A program made the translations under genes and the position numbers. Shown piece by piece: positions 8,739-17,876 of a stretch of DNA of 28,724 bases. A model generated the notes under the pieces. The model was given only the letters and a program-made list of their open reading frames with translations. It did not search any database and had not been told where the DNA came from. Source of the stretch: JBATTK01 sp049670505. GTDB taxonomy: Bacteria > Bacteroidota > Bacteroidia > Flavobacteriales > Flavobacteriaceae. Where the stretch lies: NCBI GenBank assembly GCA_049670505.1, contig JBATTK010000108.1, positions 1 to 28,724 on the forward strand. The letters run 5' to 3'. Each line of letters begins with the position of its first letter. The stretch's first letter is position 1.

Positions 8739-10151
8739 TTAGTCAGCAATACATTCGTTTAACAATTGCTGAAGTTTTTCCGCTGGATAAATTTTATTTC
8801 CTTTTACTACAACATGAATTTGCTGTGTATGGGCTATATTTTCCAAAGGGTTATCCCTTAAAAGTACCAAATCCGATACTTTTCCAACGGTAATACTTCC
8901 ATAATCCGAATCTTGTTTTAAAAATTCAGCGCCATTATAGGCCGATGCCCTAAGTGCATCCAATGGTGGTATCCCCGAAGCTACCATGGCCTCTAATTCC
9001 TTATGCAAAGATATACCGGGATAGGTATACGAGTTGTAGGCTCCGCTATCCGAACCGGCCAGAAGCTGTACATTGGCGTCGTTAAGGGCTTTGGCCAATT
9101 GCCTAAAGAAGGTATCCAATTCCTTACGGTCTTGTGTGGCCTTTTCCGAAGCGTTCATGGCCCTATTGATACGTCCTTTATAGGTTTTAATGATGCCTTG
9201 TCCCATATAGTGCAGATAGCTGTCGTCCGTGTGGTCTTTTTCATCCAAATAACTCAAGGTTTCACCAATATGTAAAGTGGGTACAACATAAACGTTGTTG
9301 TCCTTTAGGGATTGAAATGTTTGCTGGGCTGTACTATCTTGATAACTTTTTTGCAACAGGGGCATGGCCTCCCAAAACCCGATTTCCCCTGCGATCAACT
9401 TTTGGGTAATTTCCCGTTCATCTATGGAGCAGGCCTTCATGATATAGTACAGGTGCTCAATGGCATCGATGCCTGCATGGATCGTTTGATTCAACTCCAC
9501 GGTAAAAGGCATATGTCCGGAAACGATCAACCCCCTTTTCTTGGCCTCTTCTATAGTCTTTAAATACAGATCTCCCGAAATCCGGCTATCATACAACTTA
9601 ACGAAATCAGTCGGTATACTTTGTAGCGAATCCAAGGCTTTGGAAATAGCTTCTTCATCGGCCACTTCCAGGGATCCTGCCCAAGTAGGATTGGGGCCAT
9701 CAATTTTGGGCCCCGAAGTAAAAATGGTAGGGCCGATCAACATTCCTTGGGCAATCTGTTTTTTCCATTCTATTACGGAAGGGGTCAAATCCCCACCGGC
9801 ATCGCGTACCGTGGTGATTCCGTTAGCCATAAATAGTTTTAGGAAATTCTTGTTGGCAGCTATTAGACTATCCCCACCCCTAAAATGCACATGATTGTCC
9901 CAAAATCCGGGAAGGATAAAAGTATCCGTGGCATCAATAATTTCTTTTGCATCATAGTTTTGAATAGCCTCGGAGGGTATAATTTTTTGTATCCTTCCAT
10001 CCGATAGGCAAATGGTCTGCTTCACGATAGCTCCTGTTAACAGATCTATGCTATGTCCATTTTTGATGACGATATCATAGAAATCCTTTTTTTCTTCGGT
10101 ACAGTTAAAGAAAAGTAATAGGAGTATCAGTAATCGCGTCAAATTTTTCAT
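8739..10151 (-). CDS. Amidohydrolase lipoprotein
   Basis: A 470-residue lipoprotein (leader MKNLTRLLILLLLFFNC, followed by TEEKKD, an acidic/lysine stretch compatible with surface export). Amidohydrolase ligands are complete: H87 and H89 (FWDNHVHFRGGD), K185 (DFVKLYDSR), H213 (VSGHMPFTVE), H233 (AIEHLYYIM) and D368 (LLAGSDSGAYNSYTYPG). It resembles the neighbouring 463-residue enzyme in architecture, but the sequences around the ligands differ clearly, so they are diverged paralogues and not recent duplicates. It begins 54 bp after the stop of the CDP-alcohol phosphatidyltransferase gene and could share its transcript. The substrate is unknown. Confidence 0.88.
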   Translation of the reverse strand: MKNLTRLLILLLLFFNCTEEKKDFYDIVIKNGHSIDLLTGAIVKQTICLSDGRIQKIIPSEAIQNYDAKEIIDATDTFILPGFWDNHVHFRGGDSLIAANKNFLKLFMANGITTVRDAGGDLTPSVIEWKKQIAQGMLIGPTIFTSGPKIDGPNPTWAGSLEVADEEAISKALDSLQSIPTDFVKLYDSRISGDLYLKTIEEAKKRGLIVSGHMPFTVELNQTIHAGIDAIEHLYYIMKACSIDEREITQKLIAGEIGFWEAMPLLQKSYQDSTAQQTFQSLKDNNVYVVPTLHIGETLSYLDEKDHTDDSYLHYMGQGIIKTYKGRINRAMNASEKATQDRKELDTFFRQLAKALNDANVQLLAGSDSGAYNSYTYPGISLHKELEAMVASGIPPLDALRASAYNGAEFLKQDSDYGSITVGKVSDLVLLRDNPLENIAHTQQIHVVVKGNKIYPAEKLQQLLNECIAD

Positions 10152-10205
10152 AGGCTATACCCCAACTTAAATGGATTTAATTGTATCCTACAATGTATAA
10201 AATAA

Positions 10206-10973
10206 TTAGGGATTAAGGTATCTGCGTACACCTATAAAAATCAAAATAAAAATGGAATACCCTATGAAGAACGGAATGATATACTGTTTCAAATCCATGA
10301 CCAGCATAACTCCTATGGTCAGTAATTGAAAACCTAGCCCAAAAGTAGATACGGCGGTCATAAACCATTTGGGAAGATGCCGGCTTTCTATAGCATCCCG
10401 ATCCAATCTGTAAATGATGCTATCAAATGGCCCATAAAGAATATGATACACTTTAAAAAGCATGTTTACATTGTTTTGTTTTTCACCCTTCATCGCCTTT
10501 GGGGCTTCATGCTCGAATATCCGACTTGTAGTATCACCATTGTACTTATTTCTAAGGATTACGTAGTAGTAGTTATAAAGCGTACCCTGCAATTGGATAC
10601 CAAAAAAAGCTATTAAGGTATAGGTTAAAGATTCATCGGTAACGTACCAGATGGTGATGAGAATAAGCAGATTTAGGATACTGTCCGAAATGGAATCCAA
10701 ATACCTTCCCGTATAGGATGGGGTCTGTTTTACACGTGCCAGTTCCCCATCGGCGGCATCCAGAACCGATTTTAATACCAGAAAAAAAACGGTGGCCCAG
10801 TAGTATCCATTGAGAATACATATAATGGCCGATAATCCCGCAATGATAAAACCAATGGTGACATGTACCGGTGTAAAAGAGGTGTTTTTAAGGGATTTGG
10901 CAATGACTTGGGCTATGGGTCTTCCGTAATCGGATAAATCCAAGAACTGATTCTGTTTGGGCAATTTTGACAT
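10206..10973 (-). CDS. CDP-alcohol phosphatidyltransferase family membrane protein
   Basis: A 255-residue integral membrane protein. It carries the complete family signature D-x2-D-G-x2-A-R-x8-G-x3-D-x3-D: D72, D75, G76, A79, R80, G89, D93 and D97 (LDAADGELAR ... GRYLDSISDS). These Asp residues bind the divalent metal and the CDP-alcohol. Hydrophobic segments lie around residues 37-70, 98-125 and 205-250. The family transfers a phosphatidyl or phosphoalcohol group between CDP-activated and free alcohols in lipid synthesis (phosphatidylglycerophosphate, phosphatidylinositol, phosphocholine/ethanolamine lipids). Which alcohol is used cannot be told. It sits between amidohydrolase genes with no obvious pathway link. 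A promoter-like box lies upstream at 11056-11063. Confidence 0.9.
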   Translation of the reverse strand: MSKLPKQNQFLDLSDYGRPIAQVIAKSLKNTSFTPVHVTIGFIIAGLSAIICILNGYYWATVFFLVLKSVLDAADGELARVKQTPSYTGRYLDSISDSILNLLILITIWYVTDESLTYTLIAFFGIQLQGTLYNYYYVILRNKYNGDTTSRIFEHEAPKAMKGEKQNNVNMLFKVYHILYGPFDSIIYRLDRDAIESRHLPKWFMTAVSTFGLGFQLLTIGVMLVMDLKQYIIPFFIGYSIFILIFIGVRRYLNP

Positions 10974-11055
10974 CTGCTATAAAGTCCATTGCTCAGGAAC
11001 CAAAACTAAGAACGAAAACACGCTAGCTTAGCCGAGTCCCAAGATAAACTTTACA

Positions 11056-11063
11056 CAAAAGTA
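11056..11063 (-). promoter_or_regulatory. Possible -7 promoter box
   Basis: On the minus strand this reads TACTTTTG, an exact match to the Bacteroidota -7 consensus TAnnTTTG. It lies in the 108-bp gap upstream of the CDP-alcohol phosphatidyltransferase gene, about 83 bp before its ATG. A TTTG occurs upstream but at 12 nt, closer than the usual spacing of about 19 nt, so the call is weak. Confidence 0.3.
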
Positions 11064-11081
11064 ACATTTAATTTACAAATC

Positions 11082-14000
11082 CTACTGATGACCCAAGTGG
11101 CACCCACATCCGGGGCGCATAAAACTTTGGGCTTCCTCGTGCCAAGGAAAAGCCGCATTGTATTTATTGTTTTCCCACCAGAATTTACTCCGCTCCCTCG
11201 GGGAATTGCCAATTTCGTTCATGGTATCGGTATCGTACAACCTTCCGTTGACCATGGTATACTTTACAGTTTCGGTATTTCGGATATCTTCCAAGGGGTT
11301 TTTATCAAGAACGATCAAATCGGCCAACTTGCCTTCCTTTAACGACCCAATATCTTTTCCGGCACCAATGTATTGCGCTCCGTTGATCGTAGCGGCCCTA
11401 AGTGCTTGCATATTGGTCATTCCACCTTGATGCAGAAGCCATAATTCCCAATGTGCTCCTAAGCCTTGCAACTGTCCATGAGCCCCTAGGTTCACTTTAA
11501 CACCGGCATTGGTAAGGGCGGTCGCCGTTCTGGAAACCAGCATATGGCCATTCTCATATTCCTCTTCGGGAATCATGGTACGATATCTTGCCCGTGCGTC
11601 CACAATAGCTCTTGGGGTATACTTTAACAATTTTTCATTTTCCCAAACATTGTCCTTTTGATAAAAATAGTATTCCCCGTTCATGCCGCCATAATTGACG
11701 ATCAGGGTAGGGGTATAGCCAGATTCGCTGGTCTTCCATAATTCGTTTACATCCTTATAAACGGGTGCTACGGGGATATTGTGTTCTATTCCGGTATGCC
11801 CGTCCATGATCATGGACATATTATGGTAGAAGGTAGACCCGCCCTCTGGAACTACATTAATTCCCAATTCACGGGCAGCTTGCATCACCTGTTGCCGTTG
11901 ATCCCTCCTTGGCTGGTTATAGCTTTTGACCGATTTGGCACCAAATGCCTTGGTACGCCGTATGGAAGATCGGGCATCTTCCAAATTATTGACTACCGCC
12001 TTAAAATCTCCATCAGCACCATAAAGAATAATACCGGTAGAATAGATACGGGGGCCTACCATATCTCCTTTTTTAATCAATTCCGATAAAGAAAATATGG
12101 TTTCCGTATTTGCGGAAGGGTCATGTGCCGTGGTCACCCCAAAGGCCAAATTTGCATAGAGTTGCCAATGTTTTTGCGTGGTCAATCCATAGCGGAAGGC
12201 TCCAATATGTGCGTGTGCATCTACGATACCGGGCATAATGGTTTTTCCGCCCACATCATATACTTTTGCGGAGGACGGTAGGACAACTTCCGTGGTTTTT
12301 CCGATTTTTTCTATGCGATTGCCTTTTACCAAAACGGTTCCCGCTTCAATAACTTCATCTCCTTCCATAGTGATTATTCGGGCATTCACAAAGGCGATAC
12401 TACCCGATGGATTATCGGTTTTGACTTTTAGGTCTACCTTGATTCCCGTACTATCCAATACCGCCACTTTCTCCGGAGAATTAGGGAGAAAGGTGTATCT
12501 ATCTTTAATAGCATTGGAAAAATATTCATCGCCTAGCGTCCAATGGACCGACTTGCTATCGGGGGACCAATGCAGATTGATTCCCGCGTCCTTGGCTATT
12601 TGGGATACGGGTACGGCCTTGGACTTATCATCCAAATCAATTTCTTTTCCGTTAAGTACCAAAGGGGCAATATAGGCTTTATGCAAATGGGTAAAAGCGA
12701 TCCATTGGTTATCCGGACTCGGAACCAATCGGTTTGCATATTTTGATTTGATATGGGTTTTTTTATCTTTTCCATTGCGATCTACGGAATGCAGACTTTT
12801 GGTCAAATCCCCAAAATAGGTACCTCCCGTCTGATAAAAAATGCGCTTTCCATCCTTGGTAAACATGGGATATTCACCTTCTTCGGAAATCAATTTTGAA
12901 TCCCCGCCACTGGCCGGTATGGTATAAATACCCGTGTTTTTAGTAAAACTTCTGCCCTGATCTACATTCCCGTTTTCTTTTCGGTATGTAATCCATTGGC
13001 CCGTTGGGTCATATGCAGGAGTTCTATAAATGCCTTTTTCAGTGGTAAGCTTTGTAGAGTTTCCTCCACCGATCGGAATCCTGTGTATGGCCCCTAAGTT
13101 TTCGTCGTTCCAACTCACATAGACCAGTTGCTTGCCATCTGGCGAAAAATGGGGCTCAAATTCAAAATCGGTCGCTTTGGTCAACCTTTTGGGTTTGCCA
13201 TTGGGTAGTTTTTTACTCCATAAATGCCCAAGGGCACTGAATACCAATGTCTTTCCATCGGGAGACGTCACTGCCTGACGAATGACCTTAGCCGTGAACT
13301 CTTCCGGGGCAACGGGCGAATCAAAGTGTACGGTTTCCGCAATTTTAATGGTAGCATCTACGGTAAAGGGAATAGGGATTACCTCCAGGGTAGTCAGGTT
13401 AATTTTATGGATTTTTCCGGCGGACCAAAAAACGATTTCCTGATTTCCGGGCATCCAGCTAAAGTTGGGGTAAACTCCGAAAATAGCCCATGCCTCTTGT
13501 TGGTCTTTGCTGAGTGCATCATACAGGGGCCATTCTTCTCCTGTTTCCAAATCGTGGATATAGAGCACCGATTTGGTACGTACGCGTTTTACAAAAGCCA
13601 GCTTTTTTCCATCCCTTGAGATTTGCGGCCTGGCCGCCCCTCCGGGACCGCCAGTTACGGTAATCGTCTTGCCCGTTTCAAAATCGTATCGCTTTATAAC
13701 ATAGATCTGCTTATTGGGATCCTTATTATATTGAAAGGAGCCCCCCGGATACATATCCTCGCTATAATATAGATATTTGCCATCTGGTGAAAGACTGGGC
13801 TCGTTCACATCCTGTTGGTCGTTTTTGCGTTTGGTCAATTGTAGGCCCGAGCCTCCTGCAATATGGTACTGCCAAATTTCGCCTGCACCCAACGAGCGCT
13901 GGGAAGTAAAGTGTTTTCGAGCCACCAAATAATTGCCGTCCGCCGTCCAAACGGGATTGTTGAGCAATCTGAATTTTTCCTTGCTCACGTGTTGGGCATC

Positions 14001-14384
14001 GGAACCATCAACGTTCATCATCCAAATATTATCCCCGCCACCGGAGTCACTTGTAAAGGATATCTTTTTTCCATCCGGACTAAAGCGCGGTTGCACTTCA
14101 AAAGGAATACCGGTTCGCAAGGCTTTGGCTTGCCCTCCGGAAATAGGCATACTATAAATATCCCCCAAAAGATCAAAAACCACGGTCTTGCCATCCGGAC
14201 TTACGTCCAGGTTCATCCAAGTACCCTCATCCGTGGAGAACTTATGTTCTTTATAATTGAATCCGCCTTTGGGATCGGCAACATCCCATTTTTCGGCTTC
14301 TTTTTTGTCTTTTTTTTCCTCTTGCGCATAGGAAATTTGAAATGAAAGTAGACCTAGGCAGCACAGTAATGCTATTTTATACAT
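11082..14384 (-). CDS. TolB-like propeller fused to amidohydrolase, exported, 1100 residues
   Basis: The leader is MYKIALLCCLGLLSFQISYAQE (Sec type). Residues about 40-650 carry repeated PD40/TolB propeller motifs (SPDGKTVVF, SPDGKKISFTSD, SPDGKYLYYSED, SPDGKQLVYVSW). Residues about 660-1080 are an amidohydrolase domain: H724 and H726 (GIVDAHAHIG), K820 (VKSYNQPRRD) and H868 (GIEHNIPVA). Two usual positions differ: the segment that normally gives the third ligand reads VVPEGGS with E847, and the usual catalytic Asp position reads GAHGQLQGLG with H969. The protein ends in RPGCGCHLGHQ (C1093, C1095, H1096), a possible extra metal site. Propeller-amidohydrolase fusions of this length are a known Bacteroidota family, and I believe the GAHGQ motif recurs within it. 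Substrate unknown. The stop is TAG. Confidence 0.88.
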   Translation of the reverse strand: MYKIALLCCLGLLSFQISYAQEEKKDKKEAEKWDVADPKGGFNYKEHKFSTDEGTWMNLDVSPDGKTVVFDLLGDIYSMPISGGQAKALRTGIPFEVQPRFSPDGKKISFTSDSGGGDNIWMMNVDGSDAQHVSKEKFRLLNNPVWTADGNYLVARKHFTSQRSLGAGEIWQYHIAGGSGLQLTKRKNDQQDVNEPSLSPDGKYLYYSEDMYPGGSFQYNKDPNKQIYVIKRYDFETGKTITVTGGPGGAARPQISRDGKKLAFVKRVRTKSVLYIHDLETGEEWPLYDALSKDQQEAWAIFGVYPNFSWMPGNQEIVFWSAGKIHKINLTTLEVIPIPFTVDATIKIAETVHFDSPVAPEEFTAKVIRQAVTSPDGKTLVFSALGHLWSKKLPNGKPKRLTKATDFEFEPHFSPDGKQLVYVSWNDENLGAIHRIPIGGGNSTKLTTEKGIYRTPAYDPTGQWITYRKENGNVDQGRSFTKNTGIYTIPASGGDSKLISEEGEYPMFTKDGKRIFYQTGGTYFGDLTKSLHSVDRNGKDKKTHIKSKYANRLVPSPDNQWIAFTHLHKAYIAPLVLNGKEIDLDDKSKAVPVSQIAKDAGINLHWSPDSKSVHWTLGDEYFSNAIKDRYTFLPNSPEKVAVLDSTGIKVDLKVKTDNPSGSIAFVNARIITMEGDEVIEAGTVLVKGNRIEKIGKTTEVVLPSSAKVYDVGGKTIMPGIVDAHAHIGAFRYGLTTQKHWQLYANLAFGVTTAHDPSANTETIFSLSELIKKGDMVGPRIYSTGIILYGADGDFKAVVNNLEDARSSIRRTKAFGAKSVKSYNQPRRDQRQQVMQAARELGINVVPEGGSTFYHNMSMIMDGHTGIEHNIPVAPVYKDVNELWKTSESGYTPTLIVNYGGMNGEYYFYQKDNVWENEKLLKYTPRAIVDARARYRTMIPEEEYENGHMLVSRTATALTNAGVKVNLGAHGQLQGLGAHWELWLLHQGGMTNMQALRAATINGAQYIGAGKDIGSLKEGKLADLIVLDKNPLEDIRNTETVKYTMVNGRLYDTDTMNEIGNSPRERSKFWWENNKYNAAFPWHEEAQSFMRPGCGCHLGHQ

Positions 14385-14466
14385 GATTGTTTGGTTTTAA
14401 TTTTAAGTAGAGCTAAAAATAAGGATTTATCGGATGAAAATGATAGGCGATATTAATGAAACACAC

Positions 14467-15042
14467 TTATCTATTACTCATTCCCTTGATATTGGACGCA
14501 CACAACCGAACGATTTCTTTGATACGTTTCTTACGGGTATCCTCACGTTTGGCGTTGTTCAACCAATACAGATAGCTTTTACGTTGCCCCCTTGTAAAAT
14601 TTTGATAGTTTTCAAAGGCTTTGGAATTTTGATCGAACGCTTTTTGAAGGCCTTGGGGAATAACGCCATTTTCTACATCGTCTAGCGCCGTCCATGAGCC
14701 ATCTTTTTTGGCCCGGTCGATTACTTTAAGTCCGCTTTCATGCATCAAACCCTTGGAAATGAGTTCTACTATATATGTTTTGTTTAGTTTGCTCCAAACG
14801 CTTTTAGGTCTGCGGGGACAGAAATACTGTCTACGCTTACCGTTGCCCAAACTCTTTACGGTACTATCTATCCATCCGTAGCAAATGGCTACACGTACCG
14901 CTTCTTCCCATCGCATACTATCATTTTTATGTTCCAATTTATAGAAAATGAGATAAATGCCTTCGGATGCCCCATGATTTTCATGTAGCCAGTTTCGCCA
15001 TTCGGTATCATTTTTAAAATAGAGTTCGGATTTGTCGGTCAT
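14467..15042 (-). CDS. YdeI/OmpD-associated family protein
   Basis: A 191-residue cytoplasmic protein with no leader. The N-terminal half (EWRNWLHENHGASEGIYLIF, RWEEAVRVAICYGWIDSTVK, RRQYFCPRRPKSVWSKLNK) matches the YdeI/OmpD-associated family. The C-terminal Lys/Arg-rich helices (RKSYLYWLNNAKREDTRKKR) match its conserved tail (bacteriocin-protection-like proteins). The family is widespread and its biochemical role is not settled; an effect on sensitivity to bacteriocins or cationic peptides was suggested for some members. Its start is 3 bp after the stop of the alcohol dehydrogenase gene, so it is the last gene of that operon. Confidence 0.85.
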   Translation of the reverse strand: MTDKSELYFKNDTEWRNWLHENHGASEGIYLIFYKLEHKNDSMRWEEAVRVAICYGWIDSTVKSLGNGKRRQYFCPRRPKSVWSKLNKTYIVELISKGLMHESGLKVIDRAKKDGSWTALDDVENGVIPQGLQKAFDQNSKAFENYQNFTRGQRKSYLYWLNNAKREDTRKKRIKEIVRLCASNIKGMSNR

Positions 15043-15045
15043 ATA

Positions 15046-16086
15046 TTAAAATGAATTGATTACTAAAATACCTTTATGATCAAATTTATCCATATGGGTT
15101 AGGGCGATAGTGGCTTCTTCCAATGAAATAGTACGTTCGATGAGTTTTTCCGGATGTAATTGTCCGTTTTTGATCATTTGAAGCATTTCAGGATATGCAT
15201 GGGCCTGCATACCATGGCTTCCTATAAGCTCCAGTTCTTCCGCTATCACCTTATCCATGGGGATTTTAGGGTGTTGATGATTACCAGCCATTAGGCCTAC
15301 CTGTATGTGTTTCCCTCTTTTTCTTAGGTTGGCAATGGAGTTAAAACAGGTAGTTGTACTGCCTAGGGCGTCTACGGATACATGTGCACCGCCTTGGGTA
15401 AGTTCCTTGACCTGTTGTACCACATCCGGATTACGGGATGCATTTACGGTTGCTACGGCGCCCAATTCTTTGGCAAAGGCTAGGGTTTCTTCATTTATGT
15501 CCACTGCAATGACTTTTGCACCGAGCGCATGGGCGATCATAATAGCCGATAGGCCAACACCCCCGCAACCATGGATCGCCACATATTCATTTTCCGAAAC
15601 TTTTCCCTGGGCAACAATGGCCCTAAAGGAAGTAATGAATCGGCATCCAAGCGTAGCGGCGGTCACATCATTGATTTCTTCCGGAAGTTTTACGAGGTTG
15701 GTATCGGCATAATCCAAGGCAACGTATTCCGCAAAAGATCCCCAATGCGTGAAGCCCGGTTGTGACTGATGGTCACATACCTGATGGTTGCCCGAAACAC
15801 ACTGTACGCAAGCTCCGCACCCACAGACAAAAGGAACGGTGACACGATCTCCTATCCTGAAATTCCTGACATTTTTCCCGATAGCGGCAATGGTACCCGC
15901 AAGCTCATGTCCGGGGATATGGGGCAGCACAATATCCGGATCATGGCCCATCCATCCGTGCCAATCACTTCTGCATAAACCGGTAGCCGTTACTTTTACA
16001 ACTACGCCATCATTCTTTGGCGATGGATCGGCAAGGTTTTGAAGATGCAACGGTCCTTGGAATTTTTCGTAAACTACCGCTTTCAT
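15046..16086 (-). CDS. Zinc-dependent alcohol dehydrogenase (MDR superfamily)
   Basis: A 346-residue medium-chain dehydrogenase. The catalytic zinc ligands are C38 (GLCRSDWHGW), H60-E61 (PGHELAG) and C148 (TLGCRF). The structural zinc loop has C90, C93, C96 and C104 (CGACVQCVSGNHQVC). The Rossmann motif is GCGGVG at 173-178, and D196 at the end of the second strand (VIAVDINE) favours NAD+ over NADP+. It should interconvert alcohols and aldehydes or ketones in the cytoplasm; the substrate range is unknown. Its ATG overlaps the stop of the nitrilase gene by 4 bp (ATGA), which fixes the start and suggests coupled translation. The YdeI-like gene follows after 3 bp. Confidence 0.92.
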   Translation of the reverse strand: MKAVVYEKFQGPLHLQNLADPSPKNDGVVVKVTATGLCRSDWHGWMGHDPDIVLPHIPGHELAGTIAAIGKNVRNFRIGDRVTVPFVCGCGACVQCVSGNHQVCDHQSQPGFTHWGSFAEYVALDYADTNLVKLPEEINDVTAATLGCRFITSFRAIVAQGKVSENEYVAIHGCGGVGLSAIMIAHALGAKVIAVDINEETLAFAKELGAVATVNASRNPDVVQQVKELTQGGAHVSVDALGSTTTCFNSIANLRKRGKHIQVGLMAGNHQHPKIPMDKVIAEELELIGSHGMQAHAYPEMLQMIKNGQLHPEKLIERTISLEEATIALTHMDKFDHKGILVINSF

Positions 16087-17015
16087 TTACCAATTTTTTC
16101 CTTTATCATTTCGGGTTGTCCTTTCACTTTGAAATCAAATATATCATTTCTTGCATAATGTCCGATAACATCAAAATCCAGTTTGCTTAAGTTGATTTCT
16201 TCCAGATCTAATTCGGCCATTAAAGCACCGGATTTCCCAAATAAAGGACCGGCCAATACTTTCCCCAAGGGAGAAACAATGATACTTCCCCCTGGGGACA
16301 TATCTTCCGGTTCATCCGCGACCAATGTGCTATATAACGGGGGGTACATGGATTTTGAATAGTATTGGTTACAACCTAAAACAAAGCACCTACCTTCTAA
16401 TGCAATATGTTTCATGGTAGCCGTCCATTCCTCTCGGGAATCGGCCGTTGGGGCTATGTAAATCTGAATTCCTTTCTGATACATGGCCATTCTTGCCAGG
16501 GGCATATAGTTTTCCCAGCAGATAAGGCCTCCGAGTTTTCCAATTTTGGTATGGAAACTTGTTAGGGATTCTCCGGCCGCCTCGGCCCAAACTATTCTTT
16601 CCGATCCGGTAGGTTTAATTTTTCGGTGTACGCCCAATAGTCCTTGAGTTGGGGAAATGTATGCCATAGTGCAATAGAGGCTTCCATGGGTATCTTCTTT
16701 TTCGGTGATTCCTATGACCAAGTATGCGTTTTGTGATTTTGATAAACGCTCCAATATTTTTAGATCCTCTCCCTCTAGGGAAACACTGTTTTTGTAATAT
16801 TCGGCATAAAGTTTCCTGCCTTCCTCCAACCTACTTCCTATTTTTGCACCAAAGGAGAACCCTCTAGGGTAGCCTGGGACGAAGGATTCGGGAAAAACAA
16901 TCAATCGGCAACCTTCTTTTGCGTATTTTTTGGTGAGTTCCGCAACTTTTTTTAACGTTTTTTGCTTGTCAAAAAAAACCGGGCTATCCTGTACTACGCA
17001 TACTTTTACTTTCAT
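16083..17015 (-). CDS. Nitrilase / carbon-nitrogen hydrolase
   Basis: A 310-residue cytoplasmic enzyme of the nitrilase superfamily. The Glu-Lys-Cys triad is visible: E43 (IVFPESFVPGYPRG), K132 (HRKIKPTGSER) and C166 (GGLICWENYMPLAR). The Trp-Glu-Asn after the Cys and the PGYPRG after the Glu are features of the true nitrilase branch (nitrile to carboxylate plus ammonia), not of amidases such as NIT2 or N-carbamoylases. The natural substrate is unknown. It forms a cluster with an overlapping alcohol dehydrogenase gene downstream; together they could process nitriles or aldehydes, which is an inference. It is 63 bp from the upstream TraB-like lipoprotein gene. Confidence 0.92.
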   Translation of the reverse strand: MKVKVCVVQDSPVFFDKQKTLKKVAELTKKYAKEGCRLIVFPESFVPGYPRGFSFGAKIGSRLEEGRKLYAEYYKNSVSLEGEDLKILERLSKSQNAYLVIGITEKEDTHGSLYCTMAYISPTQGLLGVHRKIKPTGSERIVWAEAAGESLTSFHTKIGKLGGLICWENYMPLARMAMYQKGIQIYIAPTADSREEWTATMKHIALEGRCFVLGCNQYYSKSMYPPLYSTLVADEPEDMSPGGSIIVSPLGKVLAGPLFGKSGALMAELDLEEINLSKLDFDVIGHYARNDIFDFKVKGQPEMIKEKIGK

Positions 17016-17078
17016 AGATCTACTTTTATCAACATCAAATTAAGAAATGATTTATACAAAATAGGCCGCACTAGTACA

Positions 17079-17876
17079 TTATTTTTTAGGTAGGGCATCT
17101 AGGAAGGGTTTCATTTCCAACAGTTCAATATCATCGCGTTTGCGTAATTCTCTTAAAAACCAGCCTTTGTGACCTGCACCATAGATGATAAGGAACCTTT
17201 TTCCGGTATAGCGATATTTTTCCAATGCCTTTTCAATATGCCAATAATGGGCGATATTGATGTTTTCCCAACCTCCAAGTCCCAGTTCTACATTGAACAA
17301 CTTGTTGTAGACTTGTAAAGCAATATCCTGTATGCTATCATAAGTGTCGGTATGAATAAAATAGGGATTATTTACTTTTCCCGTAGCCTTATAAATGGAA
17401 TCAGAAAGCCTGTTGCCACGCTCGTAAGCGCTCCAATCCAAAATTCTGGACGTGTCCAAACTAATGGCCTTTAATTTTTGGCTACGCTCTTGTGCCATGG
17501 GTAGCGTCCATCCAGCAGTAGGGATAATTTCAAAACCCATTTCCTTGGTCAGCGGAAAAACGACATTTACATATTCCGGAAAGCGCAATACCCTAGGTTC
17601 GGAAATGCTGTCGTCCCTTTTAAAACCTGCCATGGCTTGCGCAAAACGATCTGGAGGGATTTCTGCCAGGATATAATCGGGATTTATTTTTTTGATCAAT
17701 TTTTCCAGATAGTCCGTATTGTAGAGACTATCGGTAAGGTGACCCCCATGGATCGTACCCAACACAAGGACTTCGTTCTTTGGCCGTAGTACGTCACTAT
17801 CCTTGGTCTTTTGATGGCAACCGAATAAAATACCCGACACCACTATCAGGATTACATACTTTAAGATGCTATTCAT
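17079..17876 (-). CDS. TraB/DUF5694-like lipoprotein
   Basis: A 265-residue protein with a lipoprotein leader ending LFGC20. The motifs VLVLGTIHGGH (residues 36-46), DYILAEIPPDRF (67-78) and IIYGAGHKGWFLREL near residue 235 are the pattern of the TraB/PrgY/Tiki-like superfamily (GxxH, E, GxxH). The exact Pfam group, probably DUF5694 or a related TraB/GumN group, is not certain. Metalloprotease activity is known for Tiki proteins, but most bacterial members are uncharacterised. The start is fixed by a 4-bp ATGA overlap with the arginase stop, so it was translated in coupling with that gene. The nonsense codon in the arginase could therefore lower its expression. Confidence 0.7.
   Translation of the reverse strand: MNSILKYVILIVVSGILFGCHQKTKDSDVLRPKNEVLVLGTIHGGHLTDSLYNTDYLEKLIKKINPDYILAEIPPDRFAQAMAGFKRDDSISEPRVLRFPEYVNVVFPLTKEMGFEIIPTAGWTLPMAQERSQKLKAISLDTSRILDWSAYERGNRLSDSIYKATGKVNNPYFIHTDTYDSIQDIALQVYNKLFNVELGLGGWENINIAHYWHIEKALEKYRYTGKRFLIIYGAGHKGWFLRELRKRDDIELLEMKPFLDALPKK

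Noticed and set aside
13863..14345. 160-codon plus-strand open frame
   Set aside because: Antisense to the TolB-propeller part of the 1100-residue protein; no leader or motif.
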